Assembly (NCBI GenBank): GCA_008711295.1
Contig: VUYV01000332.1
Location: 62,001 to 126,000 of the forward strand
Length of the DNA: 64,000 nt
Origin: Anarhynchus alexandrinus
Taxonomy: Eukaryota > Chordata > Aves > Charadriiformes > Charadriidae
Direction of reading: 5' to 3'
Positions within the stretch are counted from its first letter, which is position 1, and each line of letters starts with the position of its first letter. This document shows positions 49,343 through 61,817 of this stretch, one piece after another. The translations under genes and the position numbers were made by a program. The notes below the pieces were generated by a model that was not told the origin of the DNA, ran no database searches, and worked only from the letters and a program-made list of their open reading frames with translations.

Positions 49343-50497
49343 CGTTCTCCTTAGCACAAAGCATTATTTGCGTTTAAAAGACTGCCTTTCCCACTCCGAT
49401 GAATATTTAAAGAGAGTAATCAAGCATATAGTTTTAACAATGTTTGGCAACAGTCTGAATGATACACTATAATAGCTTTCATGGTTTTTAAAATATTACT
49501 AATGATATAACACATTCTGTAAGCTTCTTAAATACAGAGCATGTTGAGATACCTTGGTATTCTGGAGCTTTTTGATTTTCACATATACTTGCTTTTTCCT
49601 TCACTATTTAAATTGACAATCTCAGTTAATTTGCAGTGGGGCTTTTAGTTTCCTGTGCAAATTAATGAAGTCTACCCTTAGGCATAATTCAGATATTGCC
49701 AATCCTCCTCAACTCCCTCCCCCAAGTAACAGCAAACAGTTAAAAAAATGTTTAATGCACAGAAATACCTACCTTCATGCAGTTCAGCAGCTATTTGTTT
49801 ATATATATGAAATCAGAACCAACTTCATCTATAAACATCAGTGATGAAGCAATATTAAAAAAACCTTCTGAGAAGCCAATGTTGAGGTTTCGTTCTCTCA
49901 GCTGGACAGAAGATCCTGTGTCGTCTTTTACTCTAGCCCAGACTGTAACCTAAAACAGTAGCAATTTCATAGAACAAAAAATCCTTGATATGCAGAGCAT
50001 TCATTTCTGTATACTAAGTGTAGCTGTTTAATCTTTTTAGGCCATCAAATAGCTTTGTAAGTGCTGTTAATGCTCATGCTTTGTTCTTTACTTGCTTTTT
50101 TTGGTTGACTTGTGTTTTAACAAAAAAAAAATGATGGTGAACAGATATTAATATAGAAAGATCAAGAAAAAGATAACATTGTTACCATGTGCTATAAGAG
50201 TAAGCAATTTATAACAGAATACAGTTATTTAATTTTCTCTGCTAAAGATGTACTTTCTTTGAAAGAAAATTAAGTTATTGAAAAATGAAATCCTGTGGAG
50301 AAAATAAGGAAAAATTAAAGAAACAGTATTTTCTTCTCATTCAAATGAATGTGAACAGGAAATAATTTTATTTGCCTTCATATATTCATAGAATCATAGA
50401 TTTTTTTAGGTTGGAAAAGACCTTTAAGATCATTGAGTCCAACTGTTAACCCAGCACTGCCAACTCCACCACTAACCCATGTCCCTCAGCAACACGT

Positions 50498-51409
50498 CTA
50501 CCCATCTTTTAAATACCTCCAGGGATGGCGACTCCACCACTGCCCTGGGCAGCCTGTTCCGATGCTTGACAACCCTTTCGGTGAAAAAATTGTTCCTAAT
50601 ATCCATCCTAAACCTCTCCTGGGGCAACTTGAGGTCATTTCCTCTTGTCCTATCACTTGTTCCTTGGGAGCAGAGACCGACCCCCCCTTGCTACAACCTC
50701 CTTTCAGGTAGTTGTAGAGAGTGAGAAGGTCTTCCCTCAGCCTCCTTTTCTCCAGGCTGAACACCCCCAGGTCCCTCAGCCGCTCCTCATAAGACTTGTG
50801 CTCCAGACCCCTCACCAGCTCCGTTGCCCTTCTCTGGACACATTCCAGCACCTGAGGGTCTTTCTTGTCGTGAGGGGCCCAAAACTGAACACAGCACTCG
50901 AGGTGGGGCCTCACCAGTGCTGAGTACAGGGGGACGGTCATTTCCCTAGTCCTGCTGGACACACTATTGCTGATACAGGCCAGGATGCTGTTGGCCTTCT
51001 TGGCCACCTGGGCACACTGCTGGCTCATATTCAGCCGGCTGTCCACCAACACCCTCAGGTCCTTTTCTGCTGGGCAGCTTTCCAGCCACTCTGCCCCAAG
51101 CCTGTGGTGCTGCATGGGGTTGGTGTGACCCAAGTGCAGGACCCAGTACTTGGCTTTGCTGAACCTCATACCATTGGCCTCGGCCCATCGATCCAGCCTG
51201 TCCGGATCACTCTGTAGAACCTTCCTACCCTCAAGCAGATCAACACTTCCACCCAACTTGGTGTTGTCTGCAAACTTACTGGGGGTGCACTCCATCCCCT
51301 TGTCTAGATTGTTCATGAAGATATTAAAGAGAACAGGCCCCAGTACTAAGCCCTGGGGAAAACCACTTGTGTCCAGCTGCCACCTGGATTTTACTCCATT
51401 CACCACCAC
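50498..51409 (-). pseudogene. CR1 reverse-transcriptase C-terminal fragment (dead)
   Basis: This open frame of 303 codons encodes the palm and C-terminal part of the CR1 ORF2 protein, ending in sequence read through the 3' region. The catalytic motif normally FADD reads FADN here (D codon 51266-51268, N codon 51263-51265), so this copy cannot be a working polymerase. It is separated from the upstream fingers region by a frame break near the N at 51538. It is a retrotransposon relic, not a host gene. Confidence 0.92.
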
Positions 51410-51531
51410 TCTCTGGGCCCGGCCATCCAGCCAGTTCTTTACCCAGCAAAGAGTACACTCATCCCAGCCATGAGCAGCCAGTTTCTCCAGGAGAATGCTG
51501 TGGGAAACAGTGTCAGAGGCTTTACTAGAGT

Positions 51532-52307
51532 CTAGGTNGCATCCACAGCCTTTCCCTTGGCCACTAAGCGAGTCACCTTATCATAGAAGGAGATCAGGTT
51601 TGTGAAGCAGGACCTGCCTGTCATAAACCCGTGCTGACTGGGCCTGATTGCCTGGTTGTCCTGTATGTGCCGCATGATGGCATGCAAGATGATGTCCTCC
51701 ATAACCTTCCCAGTCAGCGAGGTAAGGCAGACAGGCCTGTAGTTCCCCAGATCCTCCTTGTGGCTCTTCTTGTAGCTGGGTGTCACATTTGCTATCTTCC
51801 AGTCAACTGGGACCTCCCAGATTTGCCAGGACTGCTGATAAATGATGGGAGGTGGCTTGGTGAGCACTTCCACTAGCTCCCACTGCACCCTGGGTGGACC
51901 CCATCTGGCCACATAGACTTGTGTGTGTCTAAGTGATGTAGCAGGTTGCTAACCATTCCCTCTTGGATTATGGGGGGTTCATCCTGCTCCCCATCCTTGT
52001 CATCCAGCTCAGGCTGCTGGGCACCCAGAGAACAACTGATCTTACTGTTAAAGACTGAGGCAAAGAAGGCATTAAGTACCTCAGCCTTTTCCTCATCCTT
52101 GGTCACTATGTTTCCCAGCACATCCAATAAAGGATGGAGATTCTGCTTAGCCTTCCTTTTTTTGCCACTGTATCTATAGAAAGAATTGTTATTGTCTTTT
52201 ACGGCAGTAGCTAGATTAATTTCTAGTTGGGCTTTACCCCTTCTAATTTTCTTTCTACATAACCTCACAACCTCCTTGTAGTCTTCCTGAGTTTCCCCTT
52301 CTTCCAA
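51532..52307 (-). pseudogene. CR1 reverse-transcriptase N-terminal and upstream fragment (dead)
   Basis: Two overlapping minus-strand frames (51873-52307 and 51532-51912) encode the spacer before RT and the fingers. The first includes NAFFASVFNSK and THKSMWPDGVHP; the second includes VPVDWKIANVTPSYKKSHKE and GNYRPVCLTSLTGKVMEDII. A frameshift lies near 51873-51912. At 51538 a single N interrupts the conserved GKAVD-x-YLD junction; restoring frame needs about three or six bases, so bases are missing there. Confidence 0.88.
51538..51538. other. Single-N assembly join inside CR1
   Basis: The N falls where conserved RT sequence requires a few more bases, so it stands for a small gap and not a single unknown base. 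Confidence 0.75.
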
Positions 52308-54077
52308 AGGTCATAAACTCACCTTTTTTTCCTGAGTAATTTCATGGTAATGACCCTAAAAATAATACCATTTGAATACCATACGACCAGCTAGTTGAAT
52401 AGCTTGAAGTTAATGTGTCAAGAATTCTGTGTGTAAAATAAAAAGCAAGGTAGTGAACAAGATTTTTTTTCTGATGGATGTTACATTTGGTGACTCAGAA
52501 ATGTCACCTTCCTCATTGGTGATCTTACCCCTTTTAAGCTGTCTCATTGGTAGGTTCATGCATGTCGACAAGACTACTCCTCACAAATCTGAGGTACCAC
52601 TGGAGGCTTCCACTGTCAGTTTTGCACATTATTTGAAATACTTCACTTCTTAATATTGCTTGGGTGTCAATGGTCAGCCTTCAGTTTGTTTTTTCTCTTT
52701 GAACAGGGTCTCCTCCAGCCTCTCCATCTTCATCATTAATATCTATGGCATCAGAAGACTCTTTATGTGTGGGCTTCACAAATGTATTATCTTCCTATTC
52801 CTCTTATTCTCCCTCAATTTTTATTCTAGGCCAGGTCTTCCTTCAACATGGTTATATTTTTGTTCTGAGATGCTCTTAATTCGTGTAGGACAACATCAGA
52901 AGTACTACCATTTTTGCTGAAATTTGAAGTATCTCAATTACTTTAGACGTTATTAATTATGAGGGATCTTTACTTTCTTAAATGATGAATGCAATACTTG
53001 GTCTGAATAGGATTTGCTCAGCAACTGAGCGACTAAGGCATTAGTCTGTGTTTAATACGGTCTGCTTCTTATATTTTCAAAGCCCAACTCTGCAATTTTT
53101 TCATATTTCTTAAACTTATGTTGTGGTACGTTGTCAGAATGAGCTTGTCATGGAGATTGTCTGGCAAATATTACTTTGCTGTAACACCGCTTGGCAAATG
53201 GCTGCGTTCTGTAACTTAAGTTATAAAAACAAGACTGTAAGAATGCCCTGTCAGGCATCAGTTGGCAGTCTTTTAAGATACACCATGAAGAAGCATGGTG
53301 TTCCTTAAAACTGTATGTACTACAGCTAGTGGAAACGTGGCATTTTCTAATTAGTGGTGTTACATGGATTTTTAACGTCAAGAATTCACATTATTAAAGC
53401 CAAAAATTCACAGTATTAAAACGACATTCACAATATCATTTCATTATCAGTATAGGTGTCATGAATATTTTTGTTTTAACATGAAGTCTTTTCTTGAATC
53501 AATTAACATTGTCTCAGCTTAAAAAAATAGCTTTTTTAAAGTTTATCTTTGAATCTTTATTACTAACATAATCATCAGCCTTTGTATGTGAGGTGTATAT
53601 CCTGGGATTTACTGTGAAATCTTCCACCTCCTTGTTGTGCATACCTAGGCTGTGTCTTCTTTATAGCATTCTAAATATCCATTTATTAATTTTTATCCCA
53701 AATACATCATATACACTCTGATATTTTACTTGTTTCCTGGAGCTCATCCACATGCGCTTGAATCCTATATATTCAAGCTCATCTTGCAAAAATATTATTT
53801 CTTGTATACTGTGCCATGTAGGTGACACAAAAGTACTTTGAGTTGCTCCTCTGGGTCTCATGGACCCCACATTTCTTGTCTGAGTTTTCAGGAGCAACAC
53901 TGTGCAGACCTAGTCCTCCGTATTTTGTTTTTTCTTCTTTTATTCTATATCTCTCACTTTCTGTTCCATGACTGATGTCTCCTCTCATTTCCTTCCTTTT
54001 GTTTACAGCTTGTCACATGCAAGGAAAATGAGTAAACAGACTCTTTTGTCCCAAATTAGACATGATACTGGGGTATG

Positions 54078-54157
54078 ATCATAGAATCAGAAAATAATTT
54101 ACATTGGAAGGGGCCTCCATCTGAGGAAAAAACTCCTACTCAGAGCATGGACCAGTC
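54078..54157 (-). repeat. Degraded CR1 3' end, minus strand
   Basis: The order gatcatagaatcagaaaata, ttacattggaaggggcctcc and ctactcagagcatggaccag fits a decayed CR1 tail. Confidence 0.65.
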
Positions 54158-54375
54158 TATCGTAGAAAGTACTTATCACTTTGTGTTTATTTTTTTAGTA
54201 ATAGAAAGCACACAAAAGGATTACTGGTCTAGGTAAAGTGTTAGAGAATGGAGAGAGGAACAGAGAAAATAGAAATCACGTTTGAGGCATAAAGCCTTCA
54301 ATTCCCCACTTTCTTTGGAGTTTCTATTTCTGGATATTAAAAACAAAGTCATATTCATGCCTAGAATTAAAAAAA

Positions 54376-54376
54376 N
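54376..54376. other. Single N in an A-rich run
   Basis: The N interrupts an A homopolymer (aaaaaaanaaaaag), where assembly or read error is common; a short gap is possible. Confidence 0.7.
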
Positions 54377-55642
54377 AAAAAGAAAAGCCCAACCATAAAA
54401 TGACCCAACAACAAAAAACCCAGCCCTTAATCTGATGATTTAGTATTGAGTATTTGACAGAATGAGATGGAGCGGTTGAGTTACAGGCAAATAGACGCAG
54501 TTTGTCTAAATCATTATCCCTAGTACAGTTATGGGAATTCTACATCTATTAACTCTTTTTTTCCTATCAGGTAAACTAGTTAAAAACAGTTAAATAAGAA
54601 GCAAGAAAATGCCCAAGTAAGCATGAGTGCAACTACCTTCTTTTCCTGACTTTCCCAGGTGGTAGCTGATAGAAAGCTTACAGAGATGCTAATTGGGTCC
54701 TGTTGACTCACTGCAGTATTGGCAGCTCGTTTTCCCATTTCAGTTGAAGCAGAGGTAAGAGTGGATTGTAGGGTATGGGTCGGGACGATGCTAGGAGAGA
54801 AAATCCTGGAAGGAGCCAAACCTGGAGAGAAAAATTTTCAGGTAGGAGTTTGTTCTGCATTAGCTTCTCCACCAGCCAGCCTTAAGGAGGAGCTTCCATT
54901 CCAGTTCGTAGAATCCTTATGTAAGATGTTAACGTAAGACAAATTTTAAAATAGGAGTAATGTGTTTCTAGAACAAAGAATAACCTTAAAGTGAATAGCT
55001 GTTGAACTAGTTGTAAGCAACCAGTATAAAACTTGCATGCAGGAAGATGCTGCAACTAGCCAGAAGCTTCTCTGTATCCAACTCTCATTGGCAGGGGGAC
55101 CAAGTTTAGGCTGCTTTTATTTTCAATGTAAAAGTTTTGAAGTTACAAAGCAATATTTTCAAAACATGTCCTGCGGTTGTCTAAGTACAGGTCAGAGACA
55201 GCAAGTCATCTTCCTCCTGGCTTCGCCCACTGCCTGGTTCAGTGTCTCTCCTTAGCTCCAGTTCCACAGCTGTCTGTCCCAAAAAGCTGTGCTTTGCTGC
55301 TGAGCTGTGGTCCTGGCTTGAAAATAACGGAATCTAAGCCTGATATGAAGACCAAGCAGATTTTCCTGCAGTCATTATGGAGGAAAGGATTTTTTGCTAT
55401 TTGCAGGAAGAGAGAACATCAAAATGTTACTGAAGAAAATTGCGTTAGCAAAAAAGAAATATAAATACTTGGAAATGCCATCCCAGAGTGTTCAAAAAGG
55501 CGATTAAGGTATCCTCCTAAAGCTTCTACTTCTGATAACCAGAGTGGTTCCTAAATCTACCACTCTTTAGGCCTTTGATTTGACAGAACTCATGTTGATG
55601 TCCCTTCTGCTATGTGCCTGGCAATCATATATAGAGGTTCTC

Positions 55643-55668
55643 TTTTATTTTATTTTATTTTATTTTTA
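55643..55668. repeat. (TTTTA)n simple repeat
   Basis: Five TTTTA-like units lie in the giant intron. Confidence 0.8.
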
Positions 55669-58608
55669 ATACTGCTGCTTTGGAGAAGTCCGTTTCCATC
55701 CCTTAAGTAACCAATTGTATGAAACCGCTTCCGCCCTGGCCGCTGTAGTACAGCGTCCTGAGTGACTGCTCACAGCACCCTTTGCTGTGATTGTGAACGT
55801 CCTTATCTGAGCGCAGGGCGCATTTATCTCTGCTGCCACTCTGAATTTTGCCTTGCCCTGCCCTGTGGTTGCAAGCAGTCTGTCTTTCAAATTGCTATCT
55901 AGTTAATAGCCAAGCTTTAGGCTAGCTTTTCAGAGGGAAGAATGTGTGTAGGACTATTATACACTCTGCTTAATAGAGGGCACATGCTCCGTTTTCCTAA
56001 CACTGTAGCAATAAGCTGATTACAGTTATCTGGCGTTCTTGAGAAAAACATAAATAATGCGGTTTCATTATTTCCTGATGTGTTAGGTGCTCTTGATCAG
56101 GACTGAAAGCAGAATATGCTTCTGTTTGGGTTTTCTTTCTGAAAACTGTAAAAATCCAGTAAAGCATGGCATCTTTTTGGTGATCCTAAGAAAGCAAGAA
56201 CTGGTTAAAAGTGGCAGCTGAATTTGCTTCCTGAAATCTATGTTTAATTGAATAAGTGAACTCCTTTCTTTGCATGAATCTCCCAAGCTTGTCAAGGAGA
56301 TACAGATCCATCAATACAAATCGGTCAGATAACTGAAACCCTTAAGAAAATTTATCTTCATATATGGATGTTACTGTAAAGCATTTTAAATACTGAAAAC
56401 GCTGAAACTGAATGGTGCCCATGCTTCTCCTGCAAAGTTCACAGTTTGGCAAAGCAGACTTTGTACAAATGGATTTACTTTCTCAGCGGAGGGATGCTCC
56501 CTTAGTAGAGAGAGCATCAGAAAATGTGGCACTTAGTCCTGCAAATCAATAGCTGTTGGCATACCACAGAGTCTGTCATTCTGAATAGTTATACTCCAGC
56601 CATACATATCTAAGGAGCAATACTGAGATGAATCCATTAATCTGCTGCAGGGGGCTTAAAAAGCTGATTTAGCGTATGTCTACCTCCTCTCATTTTGATA
56701 ACAGCTGCAAATAGCTGATGATGAAAATCAGAGTAGACTTAGAACATGTGTCTGCTTAACATCATTCTCTGCAGTCTCCCGCAGCAACCAGAAAAGCTCT
56801 CGTAAACCCCTTCCAGTCTATGAAATGCTATTTGCCAGCTGGGAAGCCAAGCTGTTCCCTGGTAGATATTCCAAGGTGTTCCTCGGAATACTCTAGCTGC
56901 TTGATTAAATCACCCTTCCGACCTCTTTTCAGTGGGCAGAACAGTGTAAAGAAGCACGTAAGTGATACCTGGGTGTGTGACAGACTTGCTTCACAGGAGG
57001 TCACGTTCAAGACTGCTGCACTTGATGCTGTTTCGAAAGCAACATTCTACATTGTTGTAGTTCCAGCAGAATTGTTGGAATCTGTTTGAAACAGGGAGTT
57101 TCTGCGGTGGAGGTATTGTCATGCAGCAGATGGCTCACCATCGCAAGACTGGACTCTAGACAAGAAATGACTGGCAAGATCCTTGCTGCTGTTCTCCTTT
57201 CTCTCTCACATAGGTACAATACCCTCCATTTCATTTAAGTTATTCTCTCAGTGTTATAGTAATAAATATAAGGATAATAAAATACACATAAATACATGTG
57301 CATATCAAGTAAATAAAGCAGCGAAGGCCAGTTTCAGCTCTTCAGACCCATGCTGGTAAGATATTAGTCATGCAGATTTCGCTGCTGAAGCCAATGGGAT
57401 GAGTCACACAGGGGAATGAGACGGTGAAAATCTGGCCCTAGGTGACTTCGGAAACATGCTATACTCACGGACTGAAGCAATTAAAATTTCACAGTGTCAG
57501 TTTAGCTTTTAAAATGTCATGTAAAACACTGCAAAAGAAATTAATCATGATGTGACCAGCTTAAGTTTAAAGCACAGAGTTATTTAATTATTTAAAGGAA
57601 AGAGTTTAAAGTTAAGTTAAAGTTTACAGGAGTTATTTAAAGCCGAGAGTTGCTCATTAGAACTCCACAAATAATTGTCTCTCTGTCACCTGAACGGTGC
57701 TCCCTTTGTACTGCCTTTATACTGTATGATAACATAGGTTGTATTTGGCTTAAAAAATTTTTGGGGAAAGTCGTTTTTCAGTGAGCACCATGCAGCTGAT
57801 GTGTACAGCTTAAGCCTCTCTCCATCTCTGGGGTTAAGATGTTCCACTCTACATAGACTGTTTTGTAGTTTGTTATCTGTATATTCACCTCAGATGAATT
57901 AGTGCCATTTATTGAGAAAGAGCAAGATGTTTTTACCTTTGTCTGCGTTGTCCTAGCTGAGCATCCTAACTACTAGGTTATTAAATATTCCACAAGAGAG
58001 ATTTATTTGTCTGTGAATAGATTATGTTTTTTTTCCTCTTGCCAGCTGTAGCTTAATTTCGGCAAATAAGAGTTTCTGATTAAATATCTTAGTGATGGAA
58101 AATCCCTGTATGTGGAATTTTACAGAAGTGGGGATGATTATCATTAGTGCTGTGTTTCTCAAATCAGAAATAGTAAACGAACACCATTGTTGAGGATTAA
58201 GTGTTGGCGCCTGTGATAGACAGAAGTACTAAACTGTTAACAGCGGTGTGTTTCAGCTTGTTTTTCACTAATGAGAAAAGCCTGATCTTTCTGGGAAGGT
58301 GCACTTCTTTACTCTAAAGGAGGCGATGTGTTGTTGTGATGTTGGCGTTTTGCAGCTGTGAACCCAATTTGAACTATCCAACATGGAAAATCATTTGCTA
58401 GCTTTGTTTTCTGAGTTATGTACCTCAAAATGTTATGCTTTGGGGTGTACTGACAGTAGGCAAATGCAGTCTATGTAGTAGACCAAACGTAGTCTATCCA
58501 ACCCCTTTTATAGCATTATTTTGCTATCAAGTGTTTTGGATTATGTTGTTCTTGCAATGCTGCCCCTGGTGCTTTTGATGAACCTTAATGGGTCTAACTC
58601 CAGAGTCT

Positions 58609-59168
58609 TAGAATCATAGAATCATAGAATGGTTTAGGTTGGAAAGGACCTTGAAGACCATCGAGTTCCAACCCCCCTGCCATAGGCAGGGACACCTCCC
58701 ACCAGACCAGGCTGCCCAAGGCCACCTCCAGCCTGGCCTTGAACACCTCCAGGGATGGGGCCTCAACAACCTCTCTGGGCAACCTGGGACAGTGCCTCAC
58801 CACCCTCAAAGTGAAAAACTTCTTCCTAATGTTCAATCTAAACCTGCCCTCTTCCAGTTTGAAGCCATTCCCCCTTGTCCTGTCACTACATGCCCTAGTA
58901 AAAAGTCCTTCCCCAGCTCTCCTGTAGGCCCCCTTTAGGTACTGNCACACTTCTGATGCAGCCCAGGATACGGTTGGCCTTCTGGGCTGCGATCGCACAT
59001 TGCTGGCTCATGTTGAGCTTCTCATCAATCAGCACCCCCAGGTCCTTCCCCTCAGGGCTGCTCTCCAGCCATTCCCCACCCAGCCTGTATTTGTGCTTGG
59101 CATTGCCCCAACCCAGATGTAAGACCTTGCACTTGGCCTTGTTGAACTGCATGAGGTTGGCTTGGGTC
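58609..59168 (-). repeat. CR1 LINE, minus strand, with an internal join
   Basis: The 3' tail is at 58609 (tagaatcatagaatcatag). The element continues through the 3' region to a single N at 58945, then jumps to the RT C-terminal region encoding [20 protein letters not shown] and [20 protein letters not shown] on the minus strand. It closely resembles the copies at 30.4 and 61.8 kb, and is inverted relative to the latter. Compared with that copy about 280 bp are missing at the N. Confidence 0.94.
58945..58945. other. Single-N join inside CR1, about 280 bp missing
   Basis: Left of the N the sequence is the CR1 ggccccctttaggtactg region; right of it is cttctgatgcagcccagg. In the intact copy at 61818-62438 these landmarks are about 250-290 bp apart, so the N hides a gap or marks a collapsed join. 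Confidence 0.85.
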
Positions 59169-61817
59169 TTAGATTTATGGATTAAATAGAAAGAGTTAGC
59201 GAGAATTTGCCTGTGTTTGAGCAGACAGAAGCAGGGATCTGCGAACAAAATACAAGTGCGTTCAGGCTGCCGTCACTACTAAGTGTGTTCTCTGGTACTA
59301 TAATTTAATGCTCTGAAGAATGTGATTTATACCTGTGACTGGGACTTTTCACAAACAAAGCAAAGTACCATCAGGATATTGTCCTTTTGCACAACAGTAA
59401 TGCCTTTGCTCCTTAGGAAAGAAGTTACCTAATCTCAGAGTGGGTCAAACAAACAGGCGGTTTAGAAGCTAACCTTCTTGTCATACTTTCATAGCAAACA
59501 CTCCAGAGAGAGATAAAAATGGGGCATTTAGTAACTTTTGTAGCCAGGAATAGTCCAGTTTTCAAAAGGACAAACAAAAATTATTAAAAAGAGCATCTTA
59601 GGTAATCGTTCCCAGGCAGAGAGGTTGGAAGTTTCACATTGGCTTTATTAACATTTTTTTTTTTCATTCTCAGTAAACATAGGTATGTGCCAGCCTCTCC
59701 AGACCCAAACATTCTGGTGCAGCAATCACGTGTTGAGTGCATGGGCAACTCACCTTTGTAACTTTCCAGAGTTCATGCTAAGGTCCACTTTGTGTTCATT
59801 CTTACTGTGTTTCCCGGGAAACAGAAACAGTGTAGAATAATAGTGGTTTACTAAACATCTGGGAATAACATGTTTGATGGCAAAGTACATCGTATGCCCA
59901 TGATGATATTTTTCCTTGGCTCTGTATAAGCATCATTCAAGGGTTTGGGGTTTTTTTACAAATTTCAAATACCAAATAATAACTGTTTCTGCTGGAATTC
60001 AGGAGAAATGTAGGAAATCTTGTTCACAAAGCACATAGAGAATCCCATTTTGCGTTCTCTCAAAAGGATATGCCATCACTCCTTCCTTTATATTTGGGAG
60101 ATGCTGCCTTACATGTATGTCCTGTGTATGATCCTGGCTTATGTTCCCAAAAGGAATATGAAGAAAGGAATATTCAAGGCAACAATAAATAAGAAGTAAA
60201 TTGTACTTTCCTGCTTTACTCACACAAACAAGCAGAACTGGAGAGATTTTGAACAATTTTATTCATTTACCAGGGTAATTAAAAAGAATGAAATGTTTTG
60301 AGTCTTCACAGACTTCATTTCTCAATGAGTTTGGGGTCATGCTCAAAAAGTTTGTGTCATTTTCGAAGAGATTGCAAATTTGCTGGTTGTTCACAATGTT
60401 AAAATAGTGAAACAACAGTAGAAAGAAGGATATGTCTCCTCCATAAGCTGAAATTTCTATTACGTATAAATGTTACATATTTCTATTATGAATAAATGTA
60501 TTATACTAGGGAAAAACGTTTGCTTGTGTTATACGTTTATTCAGGATTGCTAAACCCATAGAAAATCACAGTGAAAATTAGAGATTTTAAAGCAGCGAAA
60601 CTGAAATTCACAGCAATGGACTATCAGGGATTAGAAGTCAGATGAGGATACGGTGTGTGAGCTTTTTCCTGGAATAGAATGTCTTCCTGTGAGTCAACCT
60701 GGTAGAGGAAGAGAAGAGTTATCAAAACATGGGGAGAAGCAGGTGACAGCAGTTAGCATCTTTGGCTTAACAATAAAGGGCATAACTGGATAATAAATCC
60801 AATTTTGCTTAGAAACCTTTGGCTCCTCAATCCAAAATACAGTGCCGTAGACTTTTCGATGGAGGAGCTCCTACTCACTGTGCTTTTTCTTGTGCTGTGG
60901 AATAATTAGAGTCCAGCTGCTCAACAAGATTCATCTGCGTGAACGGCCATTAGGGTACAACAGCTTCTGTGTTGGATATGTGACACAATCTCTGTGTTGC
61001 CCTTGAATAACAATTTTGCAGAATAACATCAGGTTAACTTAATTTTCTCCAGAAGGCATTTCTAGGTTAACAGCAGGGCTCTTTGGAAGAATTTTAGTTA
61101 ATCATTTTCTCATTGGCTGGTGATGTTATACCAAAATAGAAATATCGTGCTCAAAATTATAATTTTATAATCGTAGTCAAAGTTTCCAATGGGTAGAACT
61201 GAAACATTTTGTCTTATAGATCCAGGCCAGCTATTGGAAATCCAGAGTTGGCAAACTCTGTAGGAAAAACCTCTGTGGACAGATCTCAGATGTTTACCTG
61301 TTGTGCTTAGACCAGGTACTGAAATATCATGTATGCTGTGTTTTGTTAAGGTGCTTCCTTCTCTCATAATACCAAAATAAATTAAAAAAAGTATTCAGCA
61401 TCCTTAGTCTACAAAGTTGTAGAGAGCCAAACAGCAATGAAACAAGTCAACCATGTTTGAGCCTTCCAGGCTGCTGATACTGCTCAGCACGGGGAACCCA
61501 TAAGGCAGGGACATCAATGGCGATAACACTCTGGCCACCAAATCGTGTCACTTCTCCACCTTCTCTCTGAGATCCTTTCCTTGTAAAGTATGACCATTCC
61601 TTCTGCTGCCTCAATCAATCCCTACTTTACTGTACACCTTGCAACTTCACAATGAGTGAACTGAGGATGCTCTGATGAGTAGTTCCAGAAGTGTACAGGG
61701 GAATCTTGGCTCAGTCACCACTCCTTCCATAAGTAAAGCTTCCACAAATAGCCTCTGCCACAGTTTGATGTTATTCTGTCATAGCGGTCGTGACATTAAT
61801 ACCTTTTTGTTGATATT
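59169..61817 (+). other. Intronic stretch, featureless
   Basis: This spacer lies between two inverted CR1 copies. I see no gene or repeat in it. Confidence 0.65.

Larger units (their letters stand above)
45036..50384 (+). other. Intronic stretch, with a CpG-rich patch and SINE relics
   Basis: No gene is recognised. It contains the CpG-rich patch at 47735-48050, an A-rich low-complexity run at 47490-47535 and MIR/CORE-like relics at 48548-48615 and 49246-49342. A 53-codon minus-strand frame at 49791-49949 is noted as a weak candidate exon. Confidence 0.65.
50385..52308 (-). repeat. CR1 LINE, minus strand, 1.9 kb, with a large part of ORF2
   Basis: This is the longest CR1 in the window. Its 3' tail is at the left (attcatagaatcatag, then the gttaacccagcactgcc type of terminus, different from the other copies here). 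On the minus strand it encodes reverse transcriptase from the region upstream of the fingers (52307) to the C-terminus (50498). Recognisable blocks are [56 protein letters not shown] and [18 protein letters not shown]. The endonuclease domain is missing, so it is 5' truncated. Confidence 0.95.
52309..58608 (+). other. Intronic stretch, with a CR1 scrap, featureless
   Basis: No gene is recognised. It contains a degraded CR1 end (54078-54157), a single N in an A-run (54376) and a TTTTA repeat (55643-55668). A region near 57360-57450 (gctgaagccaatgggatgag and gtgaaaatctggcccta) recalls very old amniote repeats but is too decayed to name. Confidence 0.65.

Noticed and set aside
57360..57450. Possible ancient amniote repeat (gctgaagccaatgggatgag)
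   Set aside because: It is suggestive of an old, widely dispersed element, but too decayed to name or delimit without a library search.
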